This document shows positions 48,813 to 57,741 of a DNA stretch of 64,000 nt, piece after piece. The stretch covers positions 1-64,000 of the forward strand of contig CAZGAV010000011.1 of assembly GCA_964523575.1 (NCBI GenBank), in the 5' to 3' direction. The position numbers and the translations under genes are program-made. The stretch's first letter is position 1. Every line of letters starts with the position of its first letter. Under the pieces are notes generated by a model that saw nothing but the letters and a program-made list of their open reading frames with translations, made no database searches and was not told the origin of the DNA. Source of the DNA: DAOUTW01 sp964523575. GTDB lineage: Bacteria > Zixibacteria > MSB-5A5 > GN15 > JAAZOE01.

Positions 48813-49592
48813 ATGGTCCGGATTCAAAATTTGTCGCGCTCATTCGGTTTGATCAAAGCTGTCGATGATTTATCGTTTGAAGTCAAAGGCGGCGAAATTT
48901 TCGCCCTGCTGGGGCCCAACGGCGCCGGCAAAACCACCACCATTAAAATTATCCTCGGCATGCTCCGGCCCGACAGCGGCACCGTCTGGTTCGACGGACA
49001 TGAGGTTTCACCGCAGGAAAACGGTTACAAGGCTCGCACCGGCTATGTCCCCGAAAACTGCGCCCTTTATGAAACTCTCAGCGGCCGCGAATATCTCGAA
49101 TTCGTCGGCAATCTGCATCATCTGTCGCCCGAATCGGTGCGGCGCAAATCCGACCGCCTTCTCGAACTCCTCGAAATCGGCGACGCCTCGACCAAACTGA
49201 TCCGCGAATATTCCAAAGGGATGAAACAGAAAATACTGATTATTTCGGCTCTCCTTCATGACCCCGATTTGATTATTCTCGACGAGCCTTTCTCCGGTCT
49301 CGACGCCAACGCCGTTTCGGTTTTCCGCGAGGTTTTCCGCGAGCAGGCCCGTCAGGGCAAAAGTATCATTTTCTGTTCGCACATCCTCGAGGTCGTCGAA
49401 CGGCTGGTCAGCCGCATCCTTATCATCAAAGACGGCAAAAACCTGGCCTCCGGTTCCCCGGACGAAATCATCCGCCAAACCGGCCATACCAGCCTCGACC
49501 GCGCCTTCAATGACCTCACCGGCGCCCGGGATATTGATACTCGCGCCCGGGATATTGTCGATGCCATCGGGCGGGACGATGGCGATGACTAA
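48813..49592 (+). CDS. ABC transporter ATP-binding protein
   Basis: The ATG at 48813 has AAGGA upstream; the longer open frame is not protein-like. The 259-residue ATPase has Walker A LLGPNGAGKTTTIKIILG, the Q-loop region of TGYVPENCALYETLSG, signature REYSKGMKQKILI, Walker B PDLIILDEPFSGLD and the switch His in IIFCSHILEVV. It belongs to the ABC-2 export type (drug, lipid or polysaccharide). It overlaps the permease gene by 14 bases and forms a two-gene unit with it. Confidence 0.93.
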   Translation: MVRIQNLSRSFGLIKAVDDLSFEVKGGEIFALLGPNGAGKTTTIKIILGMLRPDSGTVWFDGHEVSPQENGYKARTGYVPENCALYETLSGREYLEFVGNLHHLSPESVRRKSDRLLELLEIGDASTKLIREYSKGMKQKILIISALLHDPDLIILDEPFSGLDANAVSVFREVFREQARQGKSIIFCSHILEVVERLVSRILIIKDGKNLASGSPDEIIRQTGHTSLDRAFNDLTGARDIDTRARDIVDAIGRDDGDD

Positions 49593-51222
49593 AGCCCGGC
49601 AGATAATCGACTGGCATCAGGTCCGGGCCATGATCGGCGTCAGCCTCAAAAACGACTGGCGCGGCGCCAACAACCCCTTCACCGGGTCGTCGGTCCGCAA
49701 AGGCAAAATTCCCGGAATCGTCATAATCCTGATCATGAATCTGGTCATGTCGATTTTTCTCGGCGTGGCTTTTCTTCTGGTGGCCGATCTGTTCACCGGT
49801 ATGGTCATCGCCGCCGTTGGCGCCCTGACCGTGGTTGCCGTTCAGGTCTTGTTGGAATTCGGTAACGTCATCATCTCGCCGGACGATTATAATATCCTCA
49901 GCCCTCATCCGATCAATTCTCGAACCTTTTATACCGCCAAACTTATCCACCTGCTCTTTTATGTCACCCTGTTGGCGGCTTCGGTGTCGGTCGCCCCGGC
50001 GATTTTCGCGGCTGTAGCCGCAAAGTCGATATGGGCCGCGCCGGTGGTTCTGATCCATTTCTGGATAACCTGCGTTTTTGCCGCCGTCCTCGTCATGAAT
50101 CTCTATACCCTGATTATCAAAAAAATCGACCGGCGGCGGCTGGAACGACTGCTCGGTTATATCCATATGCTGATGATGATCGGCTTTTATCTCGGGCTGA
50201 ATATTCTCTCGCGCGTCATGAAACAGGCCCTGGTGGGACTCGATGTCAGCCGCCTGCCGTGGCTGAAGGCCCTGCCGTCTTACTGGTTCGGGGCCTGGGT
50301 CAAGCTCGCCGTCAGCGGCTGGGATGGGGAGACTTTTTTGCTGGGACTGCTGGGACTGGCCCTGCTGGCCGGCCTGGCGGCCATGGCCTTCTCCTATCTG
50401 TCATTGACCTACGCCGAATCATTGAGCCATGTGGCCTGGTCGCGATCCTCCGATATCCGCCGGGAAACACCCCGGCTGTTAAAAATCGTGGGGAAGCGAA
50501 TCATGGGCTTCGAGGAACGCGCCCTGTTGATGCTGGTGCGGGCCAACTTCAAGCATGACACTCAATTTCGGATGGGCGTCCTGGGATTCTTGCCATTGAT
50601 AATATTCTACATGATTTATGGCTTTATCGTGGCCGGCTCCAATGTCCGTGATCCCCTGAATCCGTTGCCGGATACTCAGGCCATGACCAATGTTTTACTT
50701 GGTCTCGCCGTCGTCATTATGCCGGCCATGATGCTGTCGCTGATGCATACCTCCAAATCATGGTCGGCGGCCTGGATATTTTATACGGCGCCGTTTGACC
50801 GGGTGAAAATGATCCGGGCCATCGATCGCCTGGTATTGATGATGCTGGTCGTGCCGATCTGCATCCTCATGTGCGCCATCTTCATCTACCTTTACGGCAA
50901 TGTCCTCCACGCTCTCCTTCACACTGCTTTCATGATGACCGTGGCCGCGACCGGATTGACTTTTTTGAACATCTTCGATATTCGCCTGCCGTTTGCGGCC
51001 GATAGTCGGCCGGGGGGGACGATGGGTGGAATGCTGGGTCCGATGATCCTGGCGGCGGCCATATTTGGCACCATTATCGCGATCGTCGCCAACGTCGGCT
51101 ATGGGGGATACCTGGGCTGGGGAATTTATATGGCCGCTTTTCTGATTTTCAATTTCCTTCTCAGCCGGGGCCGGGTCGGTCGTATCCGCAAAGTCTCCGC
51201 CACCTGGGAATTCACCGGCTGA
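49579..51222 (+). CDS. ABC transporter permease (ABC-2 like)
   Basis: This 547-residue membrane protein starts at one of two nearby ATGs (49579 or 49585) that overlap the ATPase gene's end. A cytoplasmic segment (VSLKNDWRGANNPFTGSSV) precedes about twelve hydrophobic helices, for example IVIILIMNLVMSIFLGVAFL and VLLGLAVVIMPAMMLSLMH. The architecture is that of large ABC-2-type permeases from exporters of unknown substrate. The ATPase is its obvious partner. No substrate-binding protein is encoded, consistent with export. Confidence 0.85.
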   Translation: MAMTKARQIIDWHQVRAMIGVSLKNDWRGANNPFTGSSVRKGKIPGIVIILIMNLVMSIFLGVAFLLVADLFTGMVIAAVGALTVVAVQVLLEFGNVIISPDDYNILSPHPINSRTFYTAKLIHLLFYVTLLAASVSVAPAIFAAVAAKSIWAAPVVLIHFWITCVFAAVLVMNLYTLIIKKIDRRRLERLLGYIHMLMMIGFYLGLNILSRVMKQALVGLDVSRLPWLKALPSYWFGAWVKLAVSGWDGETFLLGLLGLALLAGLAAMAFSYLSLTYAESLSHVAWSRSSDIRRETPRLLKIVGKRIMGFEERALLMLVRANFKHDTQFRMGVLGFLPLIIFYMIYGFIVAGSNVRDPLNPLPDTQAMTNVLLGLAVVIMPAMMLSLMHTSKSWSAAWIFYTAPFDRVKMIRAIDRLVLMMLVVPICILMCAIFIYLYGNVLHALLHTAFMMTVAATGLTFLNIFDIRLPFAADSRPGGTMGGMLGPMILAAAIFGTIIAIVANVGYGGYLGWGIYMAAFLIFNFLLSRGRVGRIRKVSATWEFTG

Positions 51223-51565
51223 CGACAGCCCTCAACCATCGAATCGAGTAATTGTCCTTTTTCCGCCTTCATCCCCGTCGCACCGAACTCAAGGAATAAT
51301 TAAACGCTTGTTCAATTAGCCGCTCTGCCTTATTTTATACTCAAACCGCAGGATACTTCAGCCGACATAGGTTATAGACACAAGTCGGCAACGAAGCTTT
51401 GACAAGCCGCGCGGCGCCGTTGAACAGAATTTTTCTGGTGAGGGGGATCACCGGTTCCATCGGTTCTCGCCCGGGCATCGGTTTAAAATTGAACGCCGAC
51501 GACAGGAGGCGGTCGAAATTGTCTATTGGCAGGCAATGGGCGAGATGTATATCTCGGGCGGAAGT
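51223..51565. other. Intergenic region upstream of the HYR/dockerin gene
   Basis: These 343 bp lie between the ABC permease stop and the HYR/dockerin start. I see no gene with credible start and homology. A short minus-strand frame (51341-51520) is protein-like but has no good start and overlaps the next gene. No clear terminator or promoter can be pointed to. Confidence 0.35.
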
Positions 51566-53935
51566 ATGACATCTATCCGAATTTTGATCATTCTCAGTCT
51601 TTTCGGGACGGCCATCGCCCTGGCCGAACCGGCGGTCAGGATCGAACACCCCGTCGTGATTTCACCCCAGGGCAATGTCAACGTCGATATTTCTCTGGAC
51701 AATCCCGACAGCCTCGCCTTCGGCGGCTTTGACCTTTATATATCGTATGACTCGGCCCTGTCCCTCCAGTCGGTTTCAATGGGGCAACTTCTGATCGATT
51801 GCGGCTGGGAGTACTTCACCTATCGCGGTGAGGGGCTCAATGAAATACGCATCGTGGCCATGGCTGAAATCAGCAACGGCGCCGCCCACCCCTCATGCTA
51901 CGCCCAAACTTCGGGGACGCTGGCCCGCATCGCGTTTGTCCCCCAATGCAACCCCCTTCACGACGCCGATTTTCTTTCGATTCGTTTTATGTGGTACGAC
52001 TGCGGCGACAATACCTTTTCCTCGATTGCCGGCGACACCCTGATTATTTCCCATGACGTTTACGCCTTCAATGGTCTCGACGATTTTCTCATCACCGGGG
52101 ACACCGCTTTCCCGACCCCCTACGGCGCACCCGGTCAATGCCTGCCCAATTTCCGGGGAATAGATTTCTACGGCGGCGGCATTGCGGCCATATTCCATGA
52201 TACGATACCTCCCCTCGCCCATTGTCCCGGCAATATCATAGCGGAAAACGACCCCGGCCAATGCGGCGCGAGTGTAGCTTATACCGCCTCGGTTTCGGAC
52301 AACAATCCCGGAGCGACCATTACCTGCGATATACCATCCGGTTCGTTTTTCCCCGATGGTTCGACCACTGTCACCTGCATTGCCGTCGATATTCTCGATA
52401 ACGCCGACACCTGTGATTTTCAGGTTAACGTCCATGATACCGAAGCGCCATCGGCCGTCTGCCCCGGGGATATGACCGTCGCCGCCGATCCCGGAACCTG
52501 CGGAGCGATTGTGCCGTTTGCGGCGGAGGTGACCGACAACTGCCCCGGCCCCACCATTTCATATTCCCCCGGACCTTCGAGTTTCTTCGAAATCGGACCT
52601 AACCCGGTAATTTGCGTCGCTACAGACGCCGCCGGCAATGCCGATACCTGTAGCTTCACCGTCACTGTCATCGATTCCGAGCCGCCCACAATTAATTTTC
52701 CGCAAGACGTCGTCGTTCCCAACGATCCCGGCCAATGTGACGCCGAGGTCGCCTACGAGGTTACGGCCGAAGACAATTGTTCGACGGCCAATGTTTCCTG
52801 TGATCATCCTTTCGATTCCTATTTCAATCTCGGGACGACCTCCATTACCTGCATTGCCGTCGATGAAGCAGGCAATGCCGATACCGGAGTTTTTCACATA
52901 ACCGTCATTGACACCCAGCCTCCGGTGGCCTCCTGCCCCGACGACACCACTCTGTACAATGAACCCGGTTTGTGCGGCGCTCATCTGGTCTTTACTCCCA
53001 CCGTTGAAGATAATTGTCCCGGCGCGACGATTTCCTGCTATCCGCCGTCGGGAGCGCTGTTTCCGACTCGGCCCCTGCCGGTCGTTTGTGTCGCCGTTGA
53101 CGCCGGAGGCAATACCGATACGGTCGGCTTCACGGTCACCGTCGTCGATACTCAGCCGCCGATTGTCAATGTCCCGACCGAAGTTATTAAACCCAACGAT
53201 CCCGGCCAATGCGGCACGGTTGTCGAGTTCGAAGTGAGCGTCATGGACAATTGCGCCAACGCCGTGATTTCCTGCGACCACGCTTCAGGCTCCTACTTCC
53301 CGGTGGGATTCACCGAGGTTACTTGCATCGGAAGCGACGGCTGGAACAACGCCGATACGGCGATCTTTACGGTTATCGTCTCCGACACCATCCGGCCGAC
53401 TTTGTTCTGCCCCAACGATATCGAGGTCCAGAACGATTCCGGCGCCTATGGAGCCATCGTGAATTACACGCCCACCGCCGAAGACAATTGCCCCGATGTA
53501 ACCATTTACACCTCGCCTCCGTCGGGCTCATTTTTCGATATTGGCACTAGAACAGTACAGGTTATCGCCACCGATAATGTCGGCAACGCCACGGTTGGCC
53601 ATTTCGATGTGACCGTTACCCTCAACGATCCCGATCAGGACGGCTTCGCCACCTGGGATGATAATTGTCCCGAAACGTTTAACCCCGATCAACTCGACTC
53701 CGACGGCGACGGTCTCGGCGATGTCTGCGACTGGCGCTACGGTGATGCCAATAATGACGATGACATCAATGTCGGTGACGCCGTTTACCTGATCGCTTAT
53801 GTCTTCAGCTATGGTCCTGGGCCGGAACCGGATCAGGCCGGCGACGCCAATTGCGACGGTCAGGCCAATGTTGCCGACGCTGTTTATTTGATTAATTACA
53901 TTTTTCGCCAGGGTTCGGAACCCGGATGCCGCTGA
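51566..53935 (+). CDS. Secreted HYR-repeat protein with cohesin-like N-domain, TSP3 repeat and dockerin
   Basis: The ATG at 51566 gives a signal peptide directly (MTSIRILIILSLFGTAIALA); an in-frame ATG at 51536 would place ten polar residues before it. The mature protein starts with a cohesin-like domain (IEHPVVISPQGNVNVDISLD, then GGFDLYISYDSALSLQSVSM). Six HYR domains of about 80 residues follow, each beginning near PP..SCP and containing DPGQCGA and TVTCIAVD..GNADTC. One TSP3 unit (DQDGFATWDDNCPETFNPD) and a dockerin pair (GDANNDDDINVGDAVYLIA and GDANCDGQANVADAVYLIN) end it. HYR domains are adhesion modules. A cohesin-like and a dockerin-like module in one chain are notable. Confidence 0.88.
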   Translation: MTSIRILIILSLFGTAIALAEPAVRIEHPVVISPQGNVNVDISLDNPDSLAFGGFDLYISYDSALSLQSVSMGQLLIDCGWEYFTYRGEGLNEIRIVAMAEISNGAAHPSCYAQTSGTLARIAFVPQCNPLHDADFLSIRFMWYDCGDNTFSSIAGDTLIISHDVYAFNGLDDFLITGDTAFPTPYGAPGQCLPNFRGIDFYGGGIAAIFHDTIPPLAHCPGNIIAENDPGQCGASVAYTASVSDNNPGATITCDIPSGSFFPDGSTTVTCIAVDILDNADTCDFQVNVHDTEAPSAVCPGDMTVAADPGTCGAIVPFAAEVTDNCPGPTISYSPGPSSFFEIGPNPVICVATDAAGNADTCSFTVTVIDSEPPTINFPQDVVVPNDPGQCDAEVAYEVTAEDNCSTANVSCDHPFDSYFNLGTTSITCIAVDEAGNADTGVFHITVIDTQPPVASCPDDTTLYNEPGLCGAHLVFTPTVEDNCPGATISCYPPSGALFPTRPLPVVCVAVDAGGNTDTVGFTVTVVDTQPPIVNVPTEVIKPNDPGQCGTVVEFEVSVMDNCANAVISCDHASGSYFPVGFTEVTCIGSDGWNNADTAIFTVIVSDTIRPTLFCPNDIEVQNDSGAYGAIVNYTPTAEDNCPDVTIYTSPPSGSFFDIGTRTVQVIATDNVGNATVGHFDVTVTLNDPDQDGFATWDDNCPETFNPDQLDSDGDGLGDVCDWRYGDANNDDDINVGDAVYLIAYVFSYGPGPEPDQAGDANCDGQANVADAVYLINYIFRQGSEPGCR

Positions 53936-53999
53936 GGGTTATAATTATCAGCACACGCAATATCATAGCATGGCAACGCCCACCTGCCGGCTGTGAGTA

Positions 54000-54060
54000 A
54001 GAATCGCCGCACCCCGGCCGAAAGTTCCAATCTTGGACCGGGGACGGCAATTCTTTCTTT
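54000..54060 (+). terminator. Terminator after the HYR/dockerin gene
   Basis: The left arm (54000-54017, AGAATCGCCGCACCCCGG) pairs with the right arm (54038-54054, CCGGGGACGGCAATTCT) with one mismatch and one bulge around a 20-nt loop, followed by the T-rich TTTCTTT. It lies about 65 bp after the stop. Confidence 0.75.
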
Positions 54061-54122
54061 ACAGGCCAATCATTGAATTGTTAAATTGAGGTTAAATCGG
54101 TCCTCTAAGCACGGGGTGAATT

Positions 54123-54533
54123 ATGAAATACGCCGTTTTATGGCTGATCCTGGTAATCGCCGTCGTCGGTTGCACCAAAATCGATTATATCGGCGAGGAA
54201 TATCCCCCGACCAGCCTGGTCGATCTCTATTTTTCCATGGATGACGTCCGGCTGGAGTACAAGGTCATGGGGCATGTGGTCGCCACGGCTCATGATATCG
54301 TCAGCGCCGAAAAAATGCAGAAGAAGATAATGGAAGAAGCCCGGAAAAAAGGCGCCGATGGGGTCGTTATTCTCGGGCTGGATCGCTACCAGGCCGGATC
54401 ATCAACATCCTACACCGAGACGACCGAGACCGCCGAAACCCAAAAAGGCAGTCAATCGGTGACGACCGCCACGACCAAAACCGACGTCGAAGAGAAAAAG
54501 GAAATCCGGGCGACCTTCATCAAATATCGATGA
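54123..54533 (+). CDS. Predicted lipoprotein
   Basis: The 136-residue protein starts with MKYAVLWLILVIAVVGCTK; the lipobox is VVGC with Cys at residue 17. The mature part has a compact alpha-beta pattern, YKVMGHVVATAHDIVSAEKM and KKGADGVVILGLDRY, followed by a Thr/Glu-rich tail and a final KKEIRATFIKYR strand. It recalls small heavy-metal or stress-associated lipoproteins with a GADxVV motif, but I cannot place it in a family with confidence. The start has GGGGTGA upstream. It stands alone between a terminator and a convergent DinB gene. Confidence 0.78.
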   Translation: MKYAVLWLILVIAVVGCTKIDYIGEEYPPTSLVDLYFSMDDVRLEYKVMGHVVATAHDIVSAEKMQKKIMEEARKKGADGVVILGLDRYQAGSSTSYTETTETAETQKGSQSVTTATTKTDVEEKKEIRATFIKYR

Positions 54534-54541
54534 CGCCGCCC

Positions 54542-55069
54542 TTAAGGCGACGGCGACAGCTTTTTGGCCAGTTCGATCATGGTCGCGATATGATGGTCGT
54601 CATGCTCGGCAAAGAAGAAAACCATATCAACCACCCGCATCGGTTTGTTCAGTCGGGGATGTATCGCTTCCCGGGCGATGATTGATTCATCAAGTGATTC
54701 CAATCGCGCCACGATGCCCATCCGCACGGCCCGAAACGAAGCCAGTAAGGCCTCGATGTTTTTCTCATGATGCCGCCGGGCGACGGTTCGGGCATTGGAC
54801 ATGTCGGCCGGGCGAAGGGTTTCCCTGCCGGCAATAAAATCGTCAATCCGCGCGTTCAGCAATTCTTCGACATCCTCCAGATGCCCGATCTGTTCCTGAA
54901 TCGACCAGCTTTCTCCGTGGCGCATCGTCAATATTTTTTGGGGAAGCGATTTGACGATTTCCTCCACCCGCGCCGGCGTGCCTCTCAAACGCGTCAGGAT
55001 ACAGGGGTATTCCCCCTGCGGTGGATGATATTCAAATTTTCTTTCGATCCATTTGGTCTTGTCGGCCAT
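54542..55069 (-). CDS. DinB-like metal-dependent four-helix protein
   Basis: The 175-residue protein has the DinB/YfiT fold pattern. The first His is in SIQEQIGHLEDVEELLNARI (about residues 55-74) and the paired histidines near the C-terminus are in FFAEHDDHHIATMIEL, together forming the three-His metal site. Members are often thiol-dependent transferases (bacillithiol, mycothiol) or damage-inducible proteins; the thiol partner here is unknown. GAGGAGGG precedes the start at 55069 and a TATACT -10 box lies further upstream. It is divergent from the kinase operon. Confidence 0.85.
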   Translation of the reverse strand: MADKTKWIERKFEYHPPQGEYPCILTRLRGTPARVEEIVKSLPQKILTMRHGESWSIQEQIGHLEDVEELLNARIDDFIAGRETLRPADMSNARTVARRHHEKNIEALLASFRAVRMGIVARLESLDESIIAREAIHPRLNKPMRVVDMVFFFAEHDDHHIATMIELAKKLSPSP

Positions 55070-55246
55070 AAACCGCCCTCCTCAACAATCTTCAAAAATA
55101 CAGTATAATAAAATTACTCTTATCAGAGGCCAGGAATTTCTCCCGGTTCTCCGCTCTTTTCCGATACGATTTCGGACATTTCCGGATTCAAAAAATATGG
55201 CCACTGGGGATGGGTTATTCGACCTCCGATTTACCCCCGATTGCTA

Positions 55247-55275
55247 TTGACAACCCTGAACCGCAGGAGTATCCT
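55247..55275 (+). promoter_or_regulatory. Sigma-70-type promoter of the second signalling operon
   Basis: A consensus TTGACA (55247-55252) is separated by 17 bases from TATCCT (55270-55275). The predicted start is near 55282, giving a leader of about 100 nt before the kinase start codon at 55383. Confidence 0.65.
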
Positions 55276-55345
55276 AACGCGGGTAGGCAGTAGCCGATCC
55301 CGGCCGTGGTTTTTGAAAAAGAGTGACTTGAGCTCAATCTTTGTT

Positions 55346-55367
55346 TCCTGCCGGGGGCAGGATTTTT
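55346..55367 (+). terminator. Leader hairpin with T-run (possible attenuator)
   Basis: A perfect 7-bp stem, TCCTGCC (55346-55352) with GGCAGGA (55356-55362), has a GGG loop and is followed by TTTTT. It lies inside the leader between the promoter and the kinase gene, where termination would turn off the operon. The ribosome binding site GCGAGGAG follows a few bases later. Confidence 0.5.
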
Positions 55368-55382
55368 GGGGCGCGAGGAGTG

Positions 55383-57056
55383 ATGAGAGCAGAGTCGTCC
55401 CCGGGGTACGCTCCTTTCACGAAGGAGCACTATAGAGAACTCAGGCGAAAAACCGTCGTTCGCCTCCTGGTCACCTATCTGGCGCCGTTGATTCTTTTAG
55501 CGGCGTATTTTTTTTACCAGTATGACGCCATGCTCACCGAGGGCCGCCGCCTGCATCTGCGGGCCATCGCCGAAAATCAGGCCAATATCCTCGACCTGTT
55601 TCTTTCGGAACGGCTGGTCAACCTTTCCAATCTGATCGACGATCCTAAGTTTGAAATCGCGCCGGCCCCCGTCAAACTTCAGGCCTATCTCGACAATCTC
55701 CAGAAAAGCAGCAAGGCCTTCGTCGATATCGGTTCTTTCGATTCCTCAGGCGTCCAGGTGGCGTATGCCGGCCCCTACCCTTCGCTGGAAAAACGCAATT
55801 ACAGTTCCGAAGCCTGGTATCAGGCGCTCAGGAAAAAGCACGATAATTTCATCATCACCGATATTTACCTGGGATTTCGTCAACAGCCCCATTTTACCAT
55901 CGCCGTCAGCCGTCTCATTGACGGCCAGTATATCGTCCTGAGAGCCACCCTCAGCCCGGAAAAAATTTACGAATATATCAGCGGGCTGGAAGGCTCCAAC
56001 GAAGTCTTCACCTCGATTGTCAACAAGGCCGGATTTTATCAGGTGGCGACCCCCAATATCGGCACGCCGCTTCAGACTTCATCGATCGTGCCCCCCGAAA
56101 CGCCCCGGCTGGGGACGGAGAAGGTTGATATTTCCGGCACCGATATCACCTATGCCTACTCCTGGCTCCGCACCGCCGATTGGGCCTTGACGGTGCAGTG
56201 GTCGGGCCCAGTCGATCAGGGATTGTTGACGGCTTTCGAATGGCGTCTTATTATCATCTCGCTGGTCGTCATCGGCCTTATCTTCGTCATTATTATCAGC
56301 CGCGCCCGTAAACTGGTTGACCTGCAGATGGAATCGGATCGCACCCGGGCCCAGTTGGAACATGCCGCCAAGCTGGCCTCAGTCGGCGAACTGGCCGCCG
56401 GAATCGCCCATGAAATCAACAATCCCCTGGCCGTCATCAGCGAGGAAGCCGGCTTGATGAAGGATCTGATGAATCCGGAATTCGGAACGCCGATTCAAAA
56501 CACCGAACTAGTTCCTCATCTGGACAACATCAGCGAGTCGGTCTTTCGGTGCCGCGATATTACCCGCAAACTCCTGGGGTTTGTCCGCAAAACCGATATC
56601 GATCTGCGCCGCCATAATATCCATACGATAATCGACGGCGTCGTTGACGGCCTGCTCGGTCCGGAGTTGGCCGTTTCCAATATCGAGGTCATCAGGCAAT
56701 ACGGCCGCGACATCCCCGAGCTGGTTACCGATCGCAACCAGCTTCAGCAGGTGTTACTCAACATCCTCAACAACGGTATCGATGCGATTGCGGGACGCGG
56801 CAAAATCACCATTACCACCTCCCTCGAAGGCAAGAGGGTTAAGATAACCATGACTGACACCGGCAAGGGTATAAGGCCCCAACATCTGGATAAAATTTTC
56901 ATGCCCTTCTTCACGACCAAGGAGGTCGGCAAGGGCACCGGACTGGGGTTGTCGGTCAGTTACGGCATCATCAAAAATCTCGGTGGAGAGATTGCTGTGG
57001 AAAGCACGGTCGGCGTCGGGACGAGGTTTACGATTAAACTCTCGATCCGGCCTTGA
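55383..57056 (+). CDS. Membrane sensor histidine kinase with dCache-like domain
   Basis: The ATG at 55383 follows GCGAGGAG. In this 557-residue protein TM1 (about 25-45, VTYLAPLILLAAYFFYQYDA) and TM2 (about 290-312) flank a periplasmic dCache-type domain (SFDSSGVQVAYAGPYPSLE and IITDIYLGFRQQPHFTIAVS). The kinase core has AAGIAHEINNPLAVISEEAG, QVLLNILNNGIDAIAG, MTDTGKGIRPQHL and GTGLGLSVSYGII, so all boxes are intact. It is a paralogue of the kinase at 8.7-10.4 kb, including the GPY and FMGYR/YLGFR periplasmic motifs. Downstream lie CBS proteins, a receiver-transporter fusion and a receiver, its likely targets. Confidence 0.93.
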   Translation: MRAESSPGYAPFTKEHYRELRRKTVVRLLVTYLAPLILLAAYFFYQYDAMLTEGRRLHLRAIAENQANILDLFLSERLVNLSNLIDDPKFEIAPAPVKLQAYLDNLQKSSKAFVDIGSFDSSGVQVAYAGPYPSLEKRNYSSEAWYQALRKKHDNFIITDIYLGFRQQPHFTIAVSRLIDGQYIVLRATLSPEKIYEYISGLEGSNEVFTSIVNKAGFYQVATPNIGTPLQTSSIVPPETPRLGTEKVDISGTDITYAYSWLRTADWALTVQWSGPVDQGLLTAFEWRLIIISLVVIGLIFVIIISRARKLVDLQMESDRTRAQLEHAAKLASVGELAAGIAHEINNPLAVISEEAGLMKDLMNPEFGTPIQNTELVPHLDNISESVFRCRDITRKLLGFVRKTDIDLRRHNIHTIIDGVVDGLLGPELAVSNIEVIRQYGRDIPELVTDRNQLQQVLLNILNNGIDAIAGRGKITITTSLEGKRVKITMTDTGKGIRPQHLDKIFMPFFTTKEVGKGTGLGLSVSYGIIKNLGGEIAVESTVGVGTRFTIKLSIRP

Positions 57057-57069
57057 TAAATAAAGCGAA

Positions 57070-57098
57070 GGCGGCCGGGAAACCGGACGCCGGTTTTT
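57070..57098 (+). terminator. Intercistronic terminator-like hairpin
   Basis: The 9-bp stem GGCGGCCGG (57070-57078) with CCGGACGCC (57083-57091) has one mismatch, a GAAA tetraloop and a following GGTTTTT. It lies in the 59-bp gap between the kinase and the first CBS gene and probably sets the ratio of kinase to downstream proteins. Confidence 0.6.
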
Positions 57099-57115
57099 AA
57101 TGCAAGGGTTTGGCT

Positions 57116-57664
57116 ATGGATTCAAAAACGGTTAAAGACCTTATTGTGCCGCTCGACCAGTACGCGGTGGTGCCCGAAAGCGCGACCGTACTGGATGCCA
57201 TCCGGGTCCTCAAGCTGGCCCGTGCCCAGACGTCGCCGGATCGCCACCTGCCTCGCGCCGTCGTGGTCATTGATGAAAACGAAGTCGTTATCGGACAGAT
57301 TGGGCATCTCGATTTTCTCGGCGCCCTGGAACCCGCCTTTCCGCCCCGGGGCGATATTGATGTCATGACCCGGGCCGGCGTGGACGATGCTTTACTGGAT
57401 TCGGTCGTCGAAAGTCAGCGTTTCTGGCAAGGCAACCTTGACGACGCCTGTCGCCGGGTGCGGGGGATAAAGGTCACCGCAATCATGCACCCGGTCACCG
57501 ACAGCATCGACGAAATGGCATCCATCTGGGATGCTATCCGCAAAATTGTCAAGATCGGGGCCATGCGCATGCTGGTTTTGAGCGGCGGTGACGTCGTCGG
57601 AATCGTGCGCCTGGCCGATCTGTTTGCCGAAATAGCCGATTGCATCGACACCGTCGAGGAGTAG
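57116..57664 (+). CDS. CBS domain pair protein
   Basis: The ATG at 57116 follows AAGGG; the TTG two codons earlier is less likely. The 182-residue protein has two CBS domains, the first from VKDLIVPLDQYAVVPESATV through RAVVVIDENEVVIGQIGHLD, the second from VTAIMHPVTDSIDEMASIWD to GGDVVGIVRLADLFAEIADC. It is most similar in pattern to the following gene, with which it forms a tandem pair, and shares the N-terminal design with the CBS protein at 12.0 kb. An adenine nucleotide-sensing role is likely from the family. Confidence 0.87.
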   Translation: MDSKTVKDLIVPLDQYAVVPESATVLDAIRVLKLARAQTSPDRHLPRAVVVIDENEVVIGQIGHLDFLGALEPAFPPRGDIDVMTRAGVDDALLDSVVESQRFWQGNLDDACRRVRGIKVTAIMHPVTDSIDEMASIWDAIRKIVKIGAMRMLVLSGGDVVGIVRLADLFAEIADCIDTVEE

Positions 57665-57741
57665 CCGCGCCGGAGAATCAACGGCGCGAAAGTGTGATTA
57701 TTAACCATTGACCCGGTGATACCCGGCCGGGAGGAAGGTCG

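Noticed and set aside
51341..51649. Minus-strand open frame of about 100 codons
   Set aside because: It has no ribosome binding site or recognisable family and its first third overlaps the signal peptide of the HYR/dockerin gene on the other strand.
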